Under the pieces are notes generated by a model. It was not told where the DNA came from and ran no database searches. It saw only the letters and a list, made by a program, of their open reading frames with translations. A stretch of DNA of 64,000 nt from JABDCD01 sp964469525 (lineage in GTDB: Bacteria > Pseudomonadota > Alphaproteobacteria > Rickettsiales > SXRF01), in assembly GCA_964469525.1 (NCBI GenBank), contig CAYXYU010000001.1:62001-126000 (forward strand). The letters are read 5' to 3'. A program made the position numbers and the translations under genes. Below are positions 36,370-47,725 of this stretch, in pieces (position 1 is the first letter of the stretch; each line of letters opens with the position of its first letter).

Positions 36370-38274
36370 GTGGCGCGCGTGATCGACACCCCCTTACTTG
36401 ACAACGTTCAGGAACCCAAGGACCTGCACGAGATGAGCCTCGAGCAGCTTGAGCAGCTCGCCGTCGAGCTGCGTGCCGAAACGATCGATGCCGTGTCGGA
36501 GACCGGGGGGCATCTTGGTGCGGGGCTCGGCGTGGTCGAACTCACCGTGGCGCTGCATCACGTATTCGATACGCCAAGGGATATCCTGATCTGGGACGTC
36601 GGCCATCAGTCCTACCCGCATAAAATTCTCACCGGTCGGCGCGAGCGCATCCGCACCCTGCGCAAGCCAAGCGGGCTGTCCGGTTTCTGCAAGCGCAGCG
36701 AAAGCCCGTATGACGTGTTCGGCGCCGGGCACAGCTCGACCTCGATTTCTGCTGCGCTCGGCATGGCGGTGGCGCGCGACCTCTCTGGCGGCGATAACGA
36801 AGTGGTGGCCGTCATCGGCGACGGGGCGATGAGCGCCGGTATGGCGTTCGAGGCTCTTAACAATGCTGGCAGCCTGGGCTCACGGCTGATTGTGGTGCTT
36901 AACGACAACGACATGTCGATCGCGCCGCCGACCGGCGCCATGAGCGCTTACCTGGCGCGGCTGATTTCCTCGCGCCCTTATCACAAGCTGCGCGACATCG
37001 GCAAGATGGTCGCCGAGAAATTCCCCGAGCCTTTGGCACGCCTGATGCGCAAGGCGGAGCATTTCGCGCGCGATTTCGCGGTAGGCGGCACGCTGTTCGA
37101 GCAAATGGGGTTTTATTATGTCGGCCCGGTGGACGGGCATAACCTGGCGCACCTGCTGCCCGTGCTGAAAAATATCAAGAACGAAAAGGATTCCGGCCCT
37201 ATCCTGCTGCATGTCGTAACCCGCAAAGGCCATGGTTATGCGCCCGCCGAAGCCTCACCGGATAAGTTCCATGGCGTCAGCAGGTTCGATGTCGAGACTG
37301 GCACGCAGAAGAAATCGGCCGCGAGGGCGCCGAGTTATACCAAGGTATTTGCGCAGAGCCTGATCAAAGAGGCGCAGAAGGATAGCAAGGTTGTTGCCAT
37401 CACCGCTGCCATGCCATCGGGCACCGGTTTGGATCTGTTCGAGAAGGAATTTCCCGACCGCTGCTTCGATGTCGGCATTGCCGAGCAACATGCGGTGACG
37501 TTTGCTGCCGGGCTGGCGACGCAAGGTTATAAGCCGTTCTGCGCGATTTACTCGACCTTCCTGCAGCGTGCTTACGATCAGGTGGTGCATGATGTTGCCA
37601 TTCAGAACCTGCCGGTGCGCTTCGCCATCGATCGCGCCGGGCTGGTCGGCGCCGACGGGCCTACGCACGCCGGATCGTTCGACGTCACCTACCTGGCGAC
37701 GTTGCCGAATGTCGTCGTCATGGCTGCCGCGGATGAGGCAGAGCTGGTGCATATGGTCGCCACCGCTGCCGCTTACGATAAAGGACCTATCGCCTTCCGT
37801 TATCCGCGCGGAGAAGGGGTTGGTGTGGCGCTACCGGAGCAGGGTGTTCCACTGGAAGTAGGAAAAGGTCGTATTATGCGCGAAGGCAGCCGCGTGGCGC
37901 TGCTGTCGCTGGGCACACGGCTGGCAGAATGCATGAAAGCGGCTGGAGAGCTGGGCGCGACAGTGGCCGATGCCCGCTTCGCCAAGCCGCTCGACGAGGC
38001 GCTGATCCGCCAGCTGCTGAAAGATCATGAGCTGGTGGTGACGGTGGAGGAAGGTTCCGCCGGCGGCTTCGGGGCGCATGTTCTGAGCTTTGCCGCGCAG
38101 GCCGGGCTGCTGGAAAAAGGCAAGATGTTGCCTTTGTTCCTGCCCGACCGCTTCATTGAGCATAACACGCCAGAAGCGCAATATGACGAGGCGGGTCTCA
38201 ATGCTGCGCAGATCATACGCGCCGTCAACGAGCGGCTGGGCAACAAGCCCGTGCTGGTGAAGCGCCGTGGCTAA
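36370..38274 (+). CDS. dxs: 1-deoxy-D-xylulose-5-phosphate synthase
   Basis: A 634-residue thiamine-diphosphate enzyme that starts the non-mevalonate isoprenoid pathway from pyruvate and glyceraldehyde-3-phosphate. Motifs: GGHLGAGLGVVELTVALH, WDVGHQSYPHKILTGRR, the ThDP motif GDGAMSAGMAFEALNNAG, and the transketolase-like C-terminal halves (DVGIAEQHAVTFAAGLA, DRAGLVGADGPTHAGSFD). It begins with GTG. It overlaps the L,D-transpeptidase gene by 8 bp. Confidence 0.97.
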   Translation: MARVIDTPLLDNVQEPKDLHEMSLEQLEQLAVELRAETIDAVSETGGHLGAGLGVVELTVALHHVFDTPRDILIWDVGHQSYPHKILTGRRERIRTLRKPSGLSGFCKRSESPYDVFGAGHSSTSISAALGMAVARDLSGGDNEVVAVIGDGAMSAGMAFEALNNAGSLGSRLIVVLNDNDMSIAPPTGAMSAYLARLISSRPYHKLRDIGKMVAEKFPEPLARLMRKAEHFARDFAVGGTLFEQMGFYYVGPVDGHNLAHLLPVLKNIKNEKDSGPILLHVVTRKGHGYAPAEASPDKFHGVSRFDVETGTQKKSAARAPSYTKVFAQSLIKEAQKDSKVVAITAAMPSGTGLDLFEKEFPDRCFDVGIAEQHAVTFAAGLATQGYKPFCAIYSTFLQRAYDQVVHDVAIQNLPVRFAIDRAGLVGADGPTHAGSFDVTYLATLPNVVVMAAADEAELVHMVATAAAYDKGPIAFRYPRGEGVGVALPEQGVPLEVGKGRIMREGSRVALLSLGTRLAECMKAAGELGATVADARFAKPLDEALIRQLLKDHELVVTVEEGSAGGFGAHVLSFAAQAGLLEKGKMLPLFLPDRFIEHNTPEAQYDEAGLNAAQIIRAVNERLGNKPVLVKRRG

Positions 38275-38770
38275 GACCGTCACGGTCATCGGGAATCAGT
38301 TATCCTTTGGAGGAAAAACCTATCGCTGCGCCATCGGTAAGGCCGGGTTTTCTGCTTCCAAGAAGGAGGGCGACCATTGCACGCCGCTGGGAACCTTTCC
38401 CTTAAGGGAATGCTGGTATCGCCCTGACCGGCTGGATGCGCCCAAGACCGGTCTGCCGCTGAAAATCATTCATGAGGATGACGGCTGGTGTGACGATCCG
38501 AAGCACCCCGAGTATAATAGGCAGGTGAAACTGCCGCAGGCATTTTCGCATGAGCGACTGTGGCGTGATGACCGCCGCTACGATCTCATCGTGCCGTTAG
38601 GGTATAATGACGATCCGGCAGTGCCCGGGAAGGGCAGCGCCATTTTCCTACATGTGGCGGCGCCGGGTTACAGCGGCACGGAAGGTTGTGTGGCACTGAA
38701 GCGCGAGGATTTGCTGGAAGTGCTGGCACTCTGCGATACGGGAACAGTGATGACTATACAGAGTAAGTAA
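38267..38770 (+). CDS. L,D-transpeptidase (YkuD) domain protein
   Basis: A 167-residue protein that is mostly the YkuD domain: GDHCTPLGTFPLRECWYR, and the catalytic motif HVAAPGYSGTEGCVALK with His and Cys. These enzymes form 3-3 cross-links in peptidoglycan or attach lipoprotein. No clear signal peptide is present, which is odd for a periplasmic enzyme but common in this short subgroup. GTG start, overlapping the end of dxs by 8 bp, so it is co-translated. Confidence 0.88.
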   Translation: MAKTVTVIGNQLSFGGKTYRCAIGKAGFSASKKEGDHCTPLGTFPLRECWYRPDRLDAPKTGLPLKIIHEDDGWCDDPKHPEYNRQVKLPQAFSHERLWRDDRRYDLIVPLGYNDDPAVPGKGSAIFLHVAAPGYSGTEGCVALKREDLLEVLALCDTGTVMTIQSK

Positions 38771-38882
38771 TGGTCATGGCGTGGATTCTGTAGGAATCCT
38801 AAGGCCCTCCAGTATATTAATAAAACTGGATCCCCCTGGAATTGCTTCGCGATTTGGGGAATGACGGGGATTTTTCCTTGCA

Positions 38883-38930
38883 GTCAGGCCCTGACATCGC
38901 TAGTTTCCGGCCTGATCAACCGGAAAGGAA
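38883..38930 (+). promoter_or_regulatory. Structured leader upstream of ahcY
   Basis: Just before the ahcY ATG, TTTCCGG (38904-38910) pairs with CCGGAAA (38920-38926), the latter overlapping the ribosome site AAAGGAA. An upstream CAGGCC (38885-38890) can pair with GGCCTG (38909-38914) at the stem-loop junction, competing or making a pseudoknot. The layout suits translational control. It matches neither the SAH nor SAM-II riboswitch consensus that I recall. Confidence 0.35.
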
Positions 38931-38935
38931 ACCCC

Positions 38936-40252
38936 ATGGGAACGCAGGTAAAAACCGTTATGACCGCACAGGATTACAAAGTCGCCGATATCAAGCTCGC
39001 CGAATGGGGCCGCAACGAGATTTCGCTTGCCGAGACCGAGATGCCCGGCCTGATGGCGCTGCGCGAGGAGTTCGACAAGTCGCAGCCGCTCAAAGGCGCG
39101 CGCATCGCCGGTTGCCTGCATATGACCGTGCAGACGGCGGTGCTGATCGAGACGCTGACGGCGCTCGGCGCGGAAGTGCGCTGGTCGAGCTGCAATATCT
39201 TCTCGACGCAGGACCAGGCGGCGGCAGCCATCGCCGCTACCGGCGTGCCAGTCTTCGCCTGGAAGGGTGAGACAGATGAGGAATATGACTGGTGCATCGA
39301 GCAGACCATTAAAGGCCCCAACGGCTGGACGCCCAACATGATTCTCGATGACGGCGGGGATCTCACCAAGATCATGCATGAGAAATACCCGGAAGTGATG
39401 AAGAATGTGAAAGGCATCTCCGAAGAGACGACCACCGGCGTGCATCGTCTGCATGACATGGCGAAGGCCGGAACGCTCAAAGTGCCAGCCATCGACGTCA
39501 ATAACTCGGTCACCAAATCGAAGTTCGACAATCTTTACGGCTGCCGCGAATCGCTGCCCGACGGCCTGAAACGCGCCACTGACATTATGCTGGCGGGTAA
39601 GATTGCCGTGGTGAATGGTTTCGGCGATGTCGGCAAGGGCTGCGCGGCGAGTCTGAAAGGACAGGGCGCGCGCGTCGTCGTCACTGAGATCGACCCGATC
39701 TGTGCGCTGCAGGCGGCGATGGAAGGTTACGAGGTGACGACGATGGACGACGTGGCTGACAAAGGTGACATCTTCGTCACCGCCACCGGCAACATTGACG
39801 TCATCACGCTCGAGCATATGCGGAAAATGAAAGACCGCGCCATCGTCTGCAATATCGGGCATTTCGACAGCGAGATCCAGGTGGCGGCGCTGCGCAACAT
39901 GACATGGAAGGAAATCAAGCCCCAGGTCGACGAAATCACCTTTCCCGATGGTAAGCGCATCATTCTGCTGGCCAAGGGCAGGCTGGTCAATCTTGGCTGC
40001 GCCACCGGACATCCCAGTTTCGTGATGAGCACCAGTTTCTCCAACCAGGTGCTGGCGCAGATCGAGCTGTGGAAGAATCATGCGAAATACGGGAACAAAG
40101 TCTATGTACTGCCCAAGCATCTCGACGAGAAAGTGGCGGCTTTGCATCTGTCAAAGCTTGGCGTCAAGCTCACGCATCTTACGAAGGAGCAGGCAAAGTA
40201 TATCGGCACCGATGTCAATGGACCCTTTAAGCCGGACGCATACCGGTATTAG
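38936..40252 (+). CDS. ahcY: Adenosylhomocysteinase
   Basis: About 438 residues with the start at 38936. It hydrolyses S-adenosylhomocysteine to adenosine and homocysteine, keeping methylation going. Motifs: ETEMPGLMALREEF, GCLHMTVQTAVLIETL, DVNNSVTKSKFDNLYG, the NAD-binding GFGDVGKGCAASLKGQGARV and the C-terminal KPDAYRY. It includes the bacterial 40-residue insertion near NGWTPNMILDDGGD. The leader just upstream may be regulatory. It is followed by a palindromic element and divL. Confidence 0.97.
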   Translation: MGTQVKTVMTAQDYKVADIKLAEWGRNEISLAETEMPGLMALREEFDKSQPLKGARIAGCLHMTVQTAVLIETLTALGAEVRWSSCNIFSTQDQAAAAIAATGVPVFAWKGETDEEYDWCIEQTIKGPNGWTPNMILDDGGDLTKIMHEKYPEVMKNVKGISEETTTGVHRLHDMAKAGTLKVPAIDVNNSVTKSKFDNLYGCRESLPDGLKRATDIMLAGKIAVVNGFGDVGKGCAASLKGQGARVVVTEIDPICALQAAMEGYEVTTMDDVADKGDIFVTATGNIDVITLEHMRKMKDRAIVCNIGHFDSEIQVAALRNMTWKEIKPQVDEITFPDGKRIILLAKGRLVNLGCATGHPSFVMSTSFSNQVLAQIELWKNHAKYGNKVYVLPKHLDEKVAALHLSKLGVKLTHLTKEQAKYIGTDVNGPFKPDAYRY

Positions 40253-40256
40253 TTTC

Positions 40257-40386
40257 TGTCATCCTGAGTCCCCGCCTGCGTGGGGATAAACTCCGCGAAG
40301 CGGAGTCAAAGGATATTTTCTGCTTGCTCGGAGAACAGATCCTTCGACTCCGTTCGGACTGCGTCCTCACTTTGCTCAGGATGACA
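40257..40386. repeat. Large palindromic element between ahcY and divL
   Basis: Ends TGTCATCCTGAG and CTCAGGATGACA are exact complements; inside are ACTCCGCGAAGCGGAGT and an inverted match between AAAGGAT and ATCCTTCGACTCCG. The 130-bp unit has no ORF and is a separate family from the GTCATTCCCGC elements. Confidence 0.8.
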
Positions 40387-40452
40387 ATAAACCTCATGAC
40401 AGCATCTCGCATTTGGATTATGACCAATGCAGGAGGTGGTTGACCGGGCGTT

Positions 40453-42468
40453 ATGGACGTTACATCCCTGCTTTTCCTGTTGCTGGCCGTGCTGATGGGA
40501 GCGCTGTGGTGGCGTGAACGGTCGAAGCGCCTTGCCACCGCGGCAATGCAGCCTCATACCCATAGTATCGAGAAGCTCAAGAATGAGCTGAAAAACGTCT
40601 CCACTATCATCAATATGGCGCCTTTCCCGGTCTGGCAGCGCGACGGAAACCTGAGCATCCGCTTCTACAATCTGTCCTACGGTGAAGCGGTAGAAGAGGT
40701 GGCGGATCGGGCCGAGGGAGCGGAGGTTCCCGAGATGGACAAGAAGGTCCGGGGACTGGCGAAACAGGCATTGGAAACGGGGAAACCAATGAGCGAGCGC
40801 CAGCACATCGTGGTCGGCGGCGGTGCGCGCAAGCTCTACCAGATCACCGAACTGCCGATTCCAGAAGAAAAAATTACGGTGGGCTTTGCCATCGACATTT
40901 CGGAGATCGAGGCGCTGAAGGAGGAGCTGGCGCGGCATGTCTCGGCGCAGGACGACCTGCTGGAAAGTTCAGCGTCGGCGATGGCCATCTATGGCGCCGA
41001 CATGCGGCTCAAGTTTTTCAACAACGCCTTCGTTGCGCTGTGGAAGCTCGATGAGCTATGGCTTGATACGCAGCCGACCTATGGGGAAATCCTCGAGCAG
41101 CTGCGCGAGAAGCGCAAGCTGCCGGAGCAGGCCAATTTCCAGATGTTCAAGCAGCAGCAGATCAAGTTGTTTACCGACCTGATTGAGCCGCGCGAGGAAT
41201 TCTTCTACCTGCCTGACGGACGCTCTTTACGCGTCATCGCCATTCCGCATGCGCTTGGCGGTATATTGTTTGCCTATGAAGACGTCACTGATCGACTGGC
41301 GCTCGAGCGTTCCTACAACACGCTGATCGCCGTGCAGCGCGAGACGCTCGATAACCTGCATGAGGGGGTGGCGGTGTTCGGCGAGGACGGGCGCCTGAAA
41401 CTTTCCAACCCTGGCTATCTCAGCTTGTGGCACATCGATGAGGAAACGGCGCGCGCCGAGCCGCATGTCGGGGAACTCGTAGAAAAATGCAAGCCGCTAT
41501 ACCTTTATGAGAACTGGGAGAACTTCAAGCAGCAGCACGTTCGCGCTATGCAGACGCGGAGCTTTATGTCGGAGCAGATGGAACGCAGCGACGGCAAGGT
41601 GATCGACTGGCGCAAGATCCCGCTGCCGGACGGCGCAACGCTGATGACGTATCTCGATATTACCGACTCGACGCTGGTCGAACGCTCACTGCGTGAGCGC
41701 AATGAGGCGCTGCAGGAAGCCGACCGGCTCAAGAGTGAGTTCCTGGCCAACGTGTCATACGAGCTGCGCTCGCCCCTCACTTCGATTTCGGGTTTCTCGG
41801 AGATGCTGAAGCAGGAATATTTCGGGAGTCTCAGCGATAAGCAGAAGGAATATGTCGACGGCATCCACCAGTCTTCGCAGCGACTGATGCAGCTGATCAA
41901 CGATATTCTCGACCTGGCGAGCATCGAAGCGGGCTACATGCGCCTGGAAGTCAGCAAGTTCGATATACACGCGATGATGAAATCAGTGCTGTCGCTGATC
42001 CAGGAGCGCGCCAGGGAATACAATCTCAAGGTAGAGTTCGAATGTCCGGCAAAAATCGGCAAGATGACCGCCGACGAGACCCGCATCAAGCAGATACTCT
42101 TCAACCTGCTCTCCAATGCCATCAAATATTCCGATGCCGGCGCTACCGTCACGCTGGGTGCCAGGGAGGCTGAGAGGGATCAGATCGTGTTATGGGTGGA
42201 AGACCAGGGGAAGGGTATTCTGCCCGAAGAGCAGGAAGCCGTTTTCGACAAGTTCTATAAGGGCCGCAACCAGGAGGCTACGCGTGGCAAAGGCGGGCAG
42301 CGCTCAGGCACTGGCCTCGGTCTTTCCATCGTTAAAAGCTTCATCGAACTGCACGGTGGTCATGTCGAGTTGCATTCTGAGCCGGGCAAAGGCTCGCGCT
42401 TCGAGTGCCGATTGCAAAGGCATAACCCGGAGATGCAGCAGTATCTTAAACCGAAGAAAGCGGCGTGA
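40453..42468 (+). CDS. divL: DivL-like PAS sensor kinase with Tyr in place of the phospho-His
   Basis: A 671-residue protein: N-terminal membrane helix (SLLFLLLAVLMGALWW), about three PAS-like domains (residues about 45-400), then a dimerisation and ATPase core. The H-box reads FLANVSYELRSPLTSISGF, with Tyr (residue 436) where HisKA kinases have His. N box (LFNLLSNAIKYS), G1 (VEDQGKGI), F box (FDKFYKG) and G2 (GTGLGLSIVKS) are intact. This Tyr is the hallmark of DivL, which in Caulobacter controls CckA and asymmetric division. The gene overlaps purU by 4 bp. Confidence 0.85.
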   Translation: MDVTSLLFLLLAVLMGALWWRERSKRLATAAMQPHTHSIEKLKNELKNVSTIINMAPFPVWQRDGNLSIRFYNLSYGEAVEEVADRAEGAEVPEMDKKVRGLAKQALETGKPMSERQHIVVGGGARKLYQITELPIPEEKITVGFAIDISEIEALKEELARHVSAQDDLLESSASAMAIYGADMRLKFFNNAFVALWKLDELWLDTQPTYGEILEQLREKRKLPEQANFQMFKQQQIKLFTDLIEPREEFFYLPDGRSLRVIAIPHALGGILFAYEDVTDRLALERSYNTLIAVQRETLDNLHEGVAVFGEDGRLKLSNPGYLSLWHIDEETARAEPHVGELVEKCKPLYLYENWENFKQQHVRAMQTRSFMSEQMERSDGKVIDWRKIPLPDGATLMTYLDITDSTLVERSLRERNEALQEADRLKSEFLANVSYELRSPLTSISGFSEMLKQEYFGSLSDKQKEYVDGIHQSSQRLMQLINDILDLASIEAGYMRLEVSKFDIHAMMKSVLSLIQERAREYNLKVEFECPAKIGKMTADETRIKQILFNLLSNAIKYSDAGATVTLGAREAERDQIVLWVEDQGKGILPEEQEAVFDKFYKGRNQEATRGKGGQRSGTGLGLSIVKSFIELHGGHVELHSEPGKGSRFECRLQRHNPEMQQYLKPKKAA

Positions 42469-43325
42469 GCGATATTCACTATATCCTCACTCTCTCCTGC
42501 AGGGATACCCGCGGCATCGTGGCGACGGTAACAGGGTTTCTGGCCGAGCATTACGGGTTTATCATCGAATCGGCCCAGTTTGGCGATGCCTCGACCGGCA
42601 TGTTCTTCCTGCGCATTGAATTCACTGTCGAGAAAGGTGGACCGGGCGACGATGTGCTGAAGCAGCGCTTTCAGGAGCAGGTCGCCAAAGCATTCGGCAT
42701 GCAGTGGCAACTCATCGACAAGCAGAGGAAAAGCCGCGTACTTATCATGGTTTCGAAGGAGGGGCACTGCCTCAACGACCTGCTCTATCGCTACAAGACC
42801 GGCCAGCTGCCGATCGAGGTGCCAGCCATCGTTTCTAACCACAAAGACTGGGAGGGAGTGGCGAAGTGGCACGGTATCCCGTTCCATCACCTGCCGGTTG
42901 CCAGCGGCAAGCAGGCGAAGCAGGAGGAGCAAGTGTGGGAAATTGTTGTGCGTCACAAAATCGATGTGGTGGTGCTGGCGCGTTATATGCAGATACTTTC
43001 AGGGGATTTGTGCGCCCGGCTGGAAGGCCGGGCGATCAATATCCATCATTCCTTCCTGCCCAGCTTCAAGGGCGCCAAACCCTACCGGCAGGCCTTCGAC
43101 CGGGGGGTAAAGCTCATCGGCGCGACGGCCCATTACGTAACGACGGACCTGGACGAAGGCCCGATCATCGAGCAGGAAGTGGCGCGCGTCGACCATACGC
43201 ATTCACCCGATGACCTGACTGCCATCGGGCGCGACATCGAATGCCTGGTGCTGGCCCGCGCAGTGAAATACCATGCCGAACACCGCGTGCTGCTCAACGG
43301 GGCGAAGACCGTGGTGTTTAGGTAG
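42465..43325 (+). CDS. purU: Formyltetrahydrofolate deformylase
   Basis: A 286-residue enzyme that hydrolyses 10-formyl-THF to formate and THF. An N-terminal ACT domain (YILTLSCRDTRGIVATVTGFLAEH) is followed by the formyltransferase-like domain: LARYMQILS, INIHHSFLPSFKGAKPYRQAFDRGVKLIGATAHYV and the catalytic Asp in TDLDEGPII. Length and order match PurU. GTG start overlapping the divL stop (GTGA). Confidence 0.96.
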   Translation: MSDIHYILTLSCRDTRGIVATVTGFLAEHYGFIIESAQFGDASTGMFFLRIEFTVEKGGPGDDVLKQRFQEQVAKAFGMQWQLIDKQRKSRVLIMVSKEGHCLNDLLYRYKTGQLPIEVPAIVSNHKDWEGVAKWHGIPFHHLPVASGKQAKQEEQVWEIVVRHKIDVVVLARYMQILSGDLCARLEGRAINIHHSFLPSFKGAKPYRQAFDRGVKLIGATAHYVTTDLDEGPIIEQEVARVDHTHSPDDLTAIGRDIECLVLARAVKYHAEHRVLLNGAKTVVFR

Positions 43326-44069
43326 TTACATGGAGCGGAAGATATTATAAAAGCCGGCGACCGTGCCAGCCAACCCCGCTACCAAAGCTCCGCCACCGAT
43401 TACACCTTTGATTACGCGCTCGGTAGTAGGGATAGGCTCGAAGGCAAAGGTAACGGACTTATTCCCATCTTTATTACTATCCGTTTCAACCTGTCGTTCT
43501 TTAAGGCCGGTCATCGACACCGACAACATCTTCCCCCCCATGTCTATCAGCGCGCCGCCGACTACCATTTCCGCTACCGCAATACCGAATCCGGCGCCGG
43601 GATGTTTCTGGTCAACGGAGTGCAGCGTGTTCTGATGCCATTCAACCCCTTTGCCTATGGTGCGGGTGATGAGTCCTGCCTCCTTCTCGGCGGCTTCTAC
43701 TATGTTGGTGTGACCTTGAGGCAATATTCTGGAAGCTCTGGCACCGTTGCGAATCGTATTAAGATGCTCAGTGGCTTTTATCACTTCCTGAGTTAGCAGA
43801 TTCTGTGCGGTATCTATTCCTTCGGACCCAAATCCAATTTTTTGTAGCTGCTCGAAATAAGCCTGAGCTTTCCTATAAGCTTCTCGTTGTTTTTCGCCGC
43901 TTTCATTATGGAGATCATATAATACATCCAACCAGGATTTTTGAGCATGGGCTGCTTCCCGCAATGCTTTATTATTCTCGGTGTCAGCCACCTTTATCAT
44001 CTTCCGAAAGACGCTTCTTCCGGTTTTCAAGAGAGTATTAATATTTTCTTGAATGGGTTCTGAACGCAT
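43326..44069 (-). CDS. Orphan protein with C-terminal hydrophobic segments
   Basis: A 247-residue protein. The first two-thirds are helical and charged (EREAYRKAQAYFEQLQ-like). Two Gly-rich hydrophobic stretches lie at about residues 150-175 (GFGIAVAEMVVGGALIDMGG) and 220-242 (VIGGGALVAGLAGTVAGFYNIF), so it could be membrane-associated. No family recognised. Its upstream region has TGTCAT (44138-44143, minus) then TAACACC and TATTAC. The lower GC of the stretch suggests an accessory origin. Confidence 0.6.
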   Translation of the reverse strand: MRSEPIQENINTLLKTGRSVFRKMIKVADTENNKALREAAHAQKSWLDVLYDLHNESGEKQREAYRKAQAYFEQLQKIGFGSEGIDTAQNLLTQEVIKATEHLNTIRNGARASRILPQGHTNIVEAAEKEAGLITRTIGKGVEWHQNTLHSVDQKHPGAGFGIAVAEMVVGGALIDMGGKMLSVSMTGLKERQVETDSNKDGNKSVTFAFEPIPTTERVIKGVIGGGALVAGLAGTVAGFYNIFRSM

Positions 44070-44179
44070 GGATTTCTACTCAGTATTGTCGATTTTCCAG
44101 CTTACCACGATGGTAATAGTGATGGTGTTACAAAATGATGACATTTCTCCCGCTCGGGAGATTTATATAACTATATAAA

Positions 44180-44820
44180 TTATATGGATATTCTTAGTTT
44201 CCCAATCTCGTGGCGGGGTGTTTCGACCCATCCGCCGGGGCGGGCTGGGATGATGGTTTCGGTCTGGATCTGTTCCTGGTAAAAGGCACGGATGTCCTTC
44301 ATGTCCGTGTCATCGAGAAGGATCCAGGCATTGCGCAGGGCCAGCTTTCTGGCATTGCCGGTATCGGTGCGGCAGGTGTCCGTACGGTGGTCGCCATCGA
44401 TATGAAACAGGCCAAAACGCACATTCTGCTCCCTCAGCTGCGGCAGGACCAGCCGGGAATCGCCTTCGTAGAAATAAAAACGGTCTTTAAATGCATGCTG
44501 AAGGTAATTCGCCACCGGGCGCGTATAGGAATGCATGCAGATATCGACACTATGCAGCTCGACGCCGTGCGCCAGCGCCAGCAGCGCCGAGTGTCCGCCA
44601 TTCAGCCCGATTTCCAGCATCCGGTGACTGACACGGCAGGCGGCGGCCAGGTTGCCGCGTTTGGGTGAATTAGTGAGATTTTCCGCGACGGAACCGGTTC
44701 ATGATGGTGGTAAAAAATATTGCCTTCCAGCGCATGGCCGGAATTTATGACGATGCGGTTGAGTTCATCCAGGTGCGGCAGGTAAGCTCGGGCAAATGAC
44801 TGTGCGGAATCTGCACGTGG
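44180..44820 (-). pseudogene. Frameshifted class I SAM-dependent methyltransferase
   Basis: The intact part (44180-44620) has SAM-binding MLEIGLNGGHSALLAL and FGLFHIDGDH, typical of the Methyltransf_24 group. The coding signal continues upstream in two frames: AENLTNSPKRGNLAAACRV leads into it, while ALEGNIFYHHHEPVPSRK lies in another frame. One added A in the A4 run (plus-strand T4 at 44679-44682) would join them as PSRKNLTNSPKRGNL. Further upstream no start codon is found before the lon stop in that frame. It is therefore a decayed gene or carries a sequencing error; the 44620 ATG alone would give a truncated enzyme. Confidence 0.7.
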
Positions 44821-44823
44821 CGC

Positions 44824-47229
<2,406 letters not shown>

Positions 47230-47441
47230 GGCAATCGCTTTTTCTTTCGGTTAAAATGTGTCTGGGCTTACCAGCAGGATACCGTCTAATATAGGGGAAG
47301 TATTTCCCCATTACCAGTGACAAGTGGCTGCAGATTTATAAGCGATTGATATTGGAAATAATAAAAAACGTATAAATGCTTTAGCGGATTTCGCTGCACT
47401 GGATGATATCCGGGCAACTCGGCAAGCCGTAGCTTTCGAGC

Positions 47442-47500
47442 TGGTGCGGATGGAGGGACTTGAACCCCCACGCCTTGCGGCGCCAGGACCTAAACTGGCA
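47442..47500 (-). pseudogene. 3' part of a disrupted tRNA-Leu
   Basis: On the minus strand: CCAG-TTTAGGT-CCTGG anticodon arm (one nucleotide short in the 5' stem compared with the intact copy), variable arm CGCCGCAAGGCG, T-arm GGGGG-TTCAAGT-CCCTC, acceptor CATCCGC, A, and encoded CCA. The matching 5' acceptor GCGGATG lies 247 bp away at 47747. Confidence 0.75.
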
Positions 47501-47561
47501 GATTTCGTTGGCGAGGTACGAGCTTAAGAAATCGCCACCCCGGCGCAGGCCGGGGCCCATG
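47501..47561 (+). repeat. Two-hairpin repeat, copy A (between tRNA-Leu parts)
   Basis: Hairpin 1 (47501-47533): GATTTC ... GAAATC around TTGGCGAG and CGAGCTTAA. Hairpin 2 (47537-47556): CCCCGGCGCAGGCCGGGG. Orientation is opposite to copy B at 47663-47725, so the pair are inverted about the intact tRNA. Same design as 57437-57495. Confidence 0.75.
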
Positions 47562-47568
47562 TTTTTTA

Positions 47569-47653
47569 TGGTGCGGTCGAGAGGACTTGAACCTCCACGG
47601 GTTACCCCGCCAGAACCTAAATCTGGTGCGTCTGCCAATTCCGCCACGACCGC
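47569..47653 (-). tRNA. tRNA-Leu (TAG), intact
   Basis: An 85-nt class II tRNA with encoded CCA: acceptor GCGGTCG/CGACCGC, D-arm GGCGGAATTGGCAGACGC, anticodon stem CCAGA/TCTGG with loop TTTAGGT (anticodon TAG), long variable arm CGGGGTAACCCG, T-arm GGAGG-TTCAAGT-CCTCT. It lies wholly between the separated parts of a second tRNA-Leu. Confidence 0.95.
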
Positions 47654-47662
47654 AAGAAGAAG

Positions 47663-47725
47663 TGGATCCCCGCCTTCGCGGGGACGACAGCTTTCCTAAG
47701 CTCGCATACGCTCACTAATGAAAGC
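47663..47725 (-). repeat. Two-hairpin repeat, copy B (between tRNA-Leu parts)
   Basis: On the minus strand: hairpin 1 GCTTTC ATTAGTGAGC GTAT GCGAGCTTAG GAAAGC (47725-47690), followed by TGTCGTCCCCGCGAAGGCGGGG (hairpin 2). The flank CGACTAGC just before hairpin 1 is also present at the 57437 copy, marking the element edge. Confidence 0.78.

Noticed and set aside
38771..38935. Known SAH or SAM-II riboswitch before ahcY
   Set aside because: The stem arrangement and conserved loop bases do not fit either consensus; kept only as an unassigned structured leader.
38900..40147. 415-codon open frame antisense to ahcY
   Set aside because: Third-position GC bias of ahcY explains it; composition (His/Arg/Asp rich, no motifs) is that of a shadow frame.
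47286..47340. RpoH-type heat-shock promoter for lon
   Set aside because: A CCCCTATATTAG-like -10 is present, but no CTTG-type -35 occurs at the right distance (the nearest CTTG is about 25 bp away), so it is only mentioned under lon.
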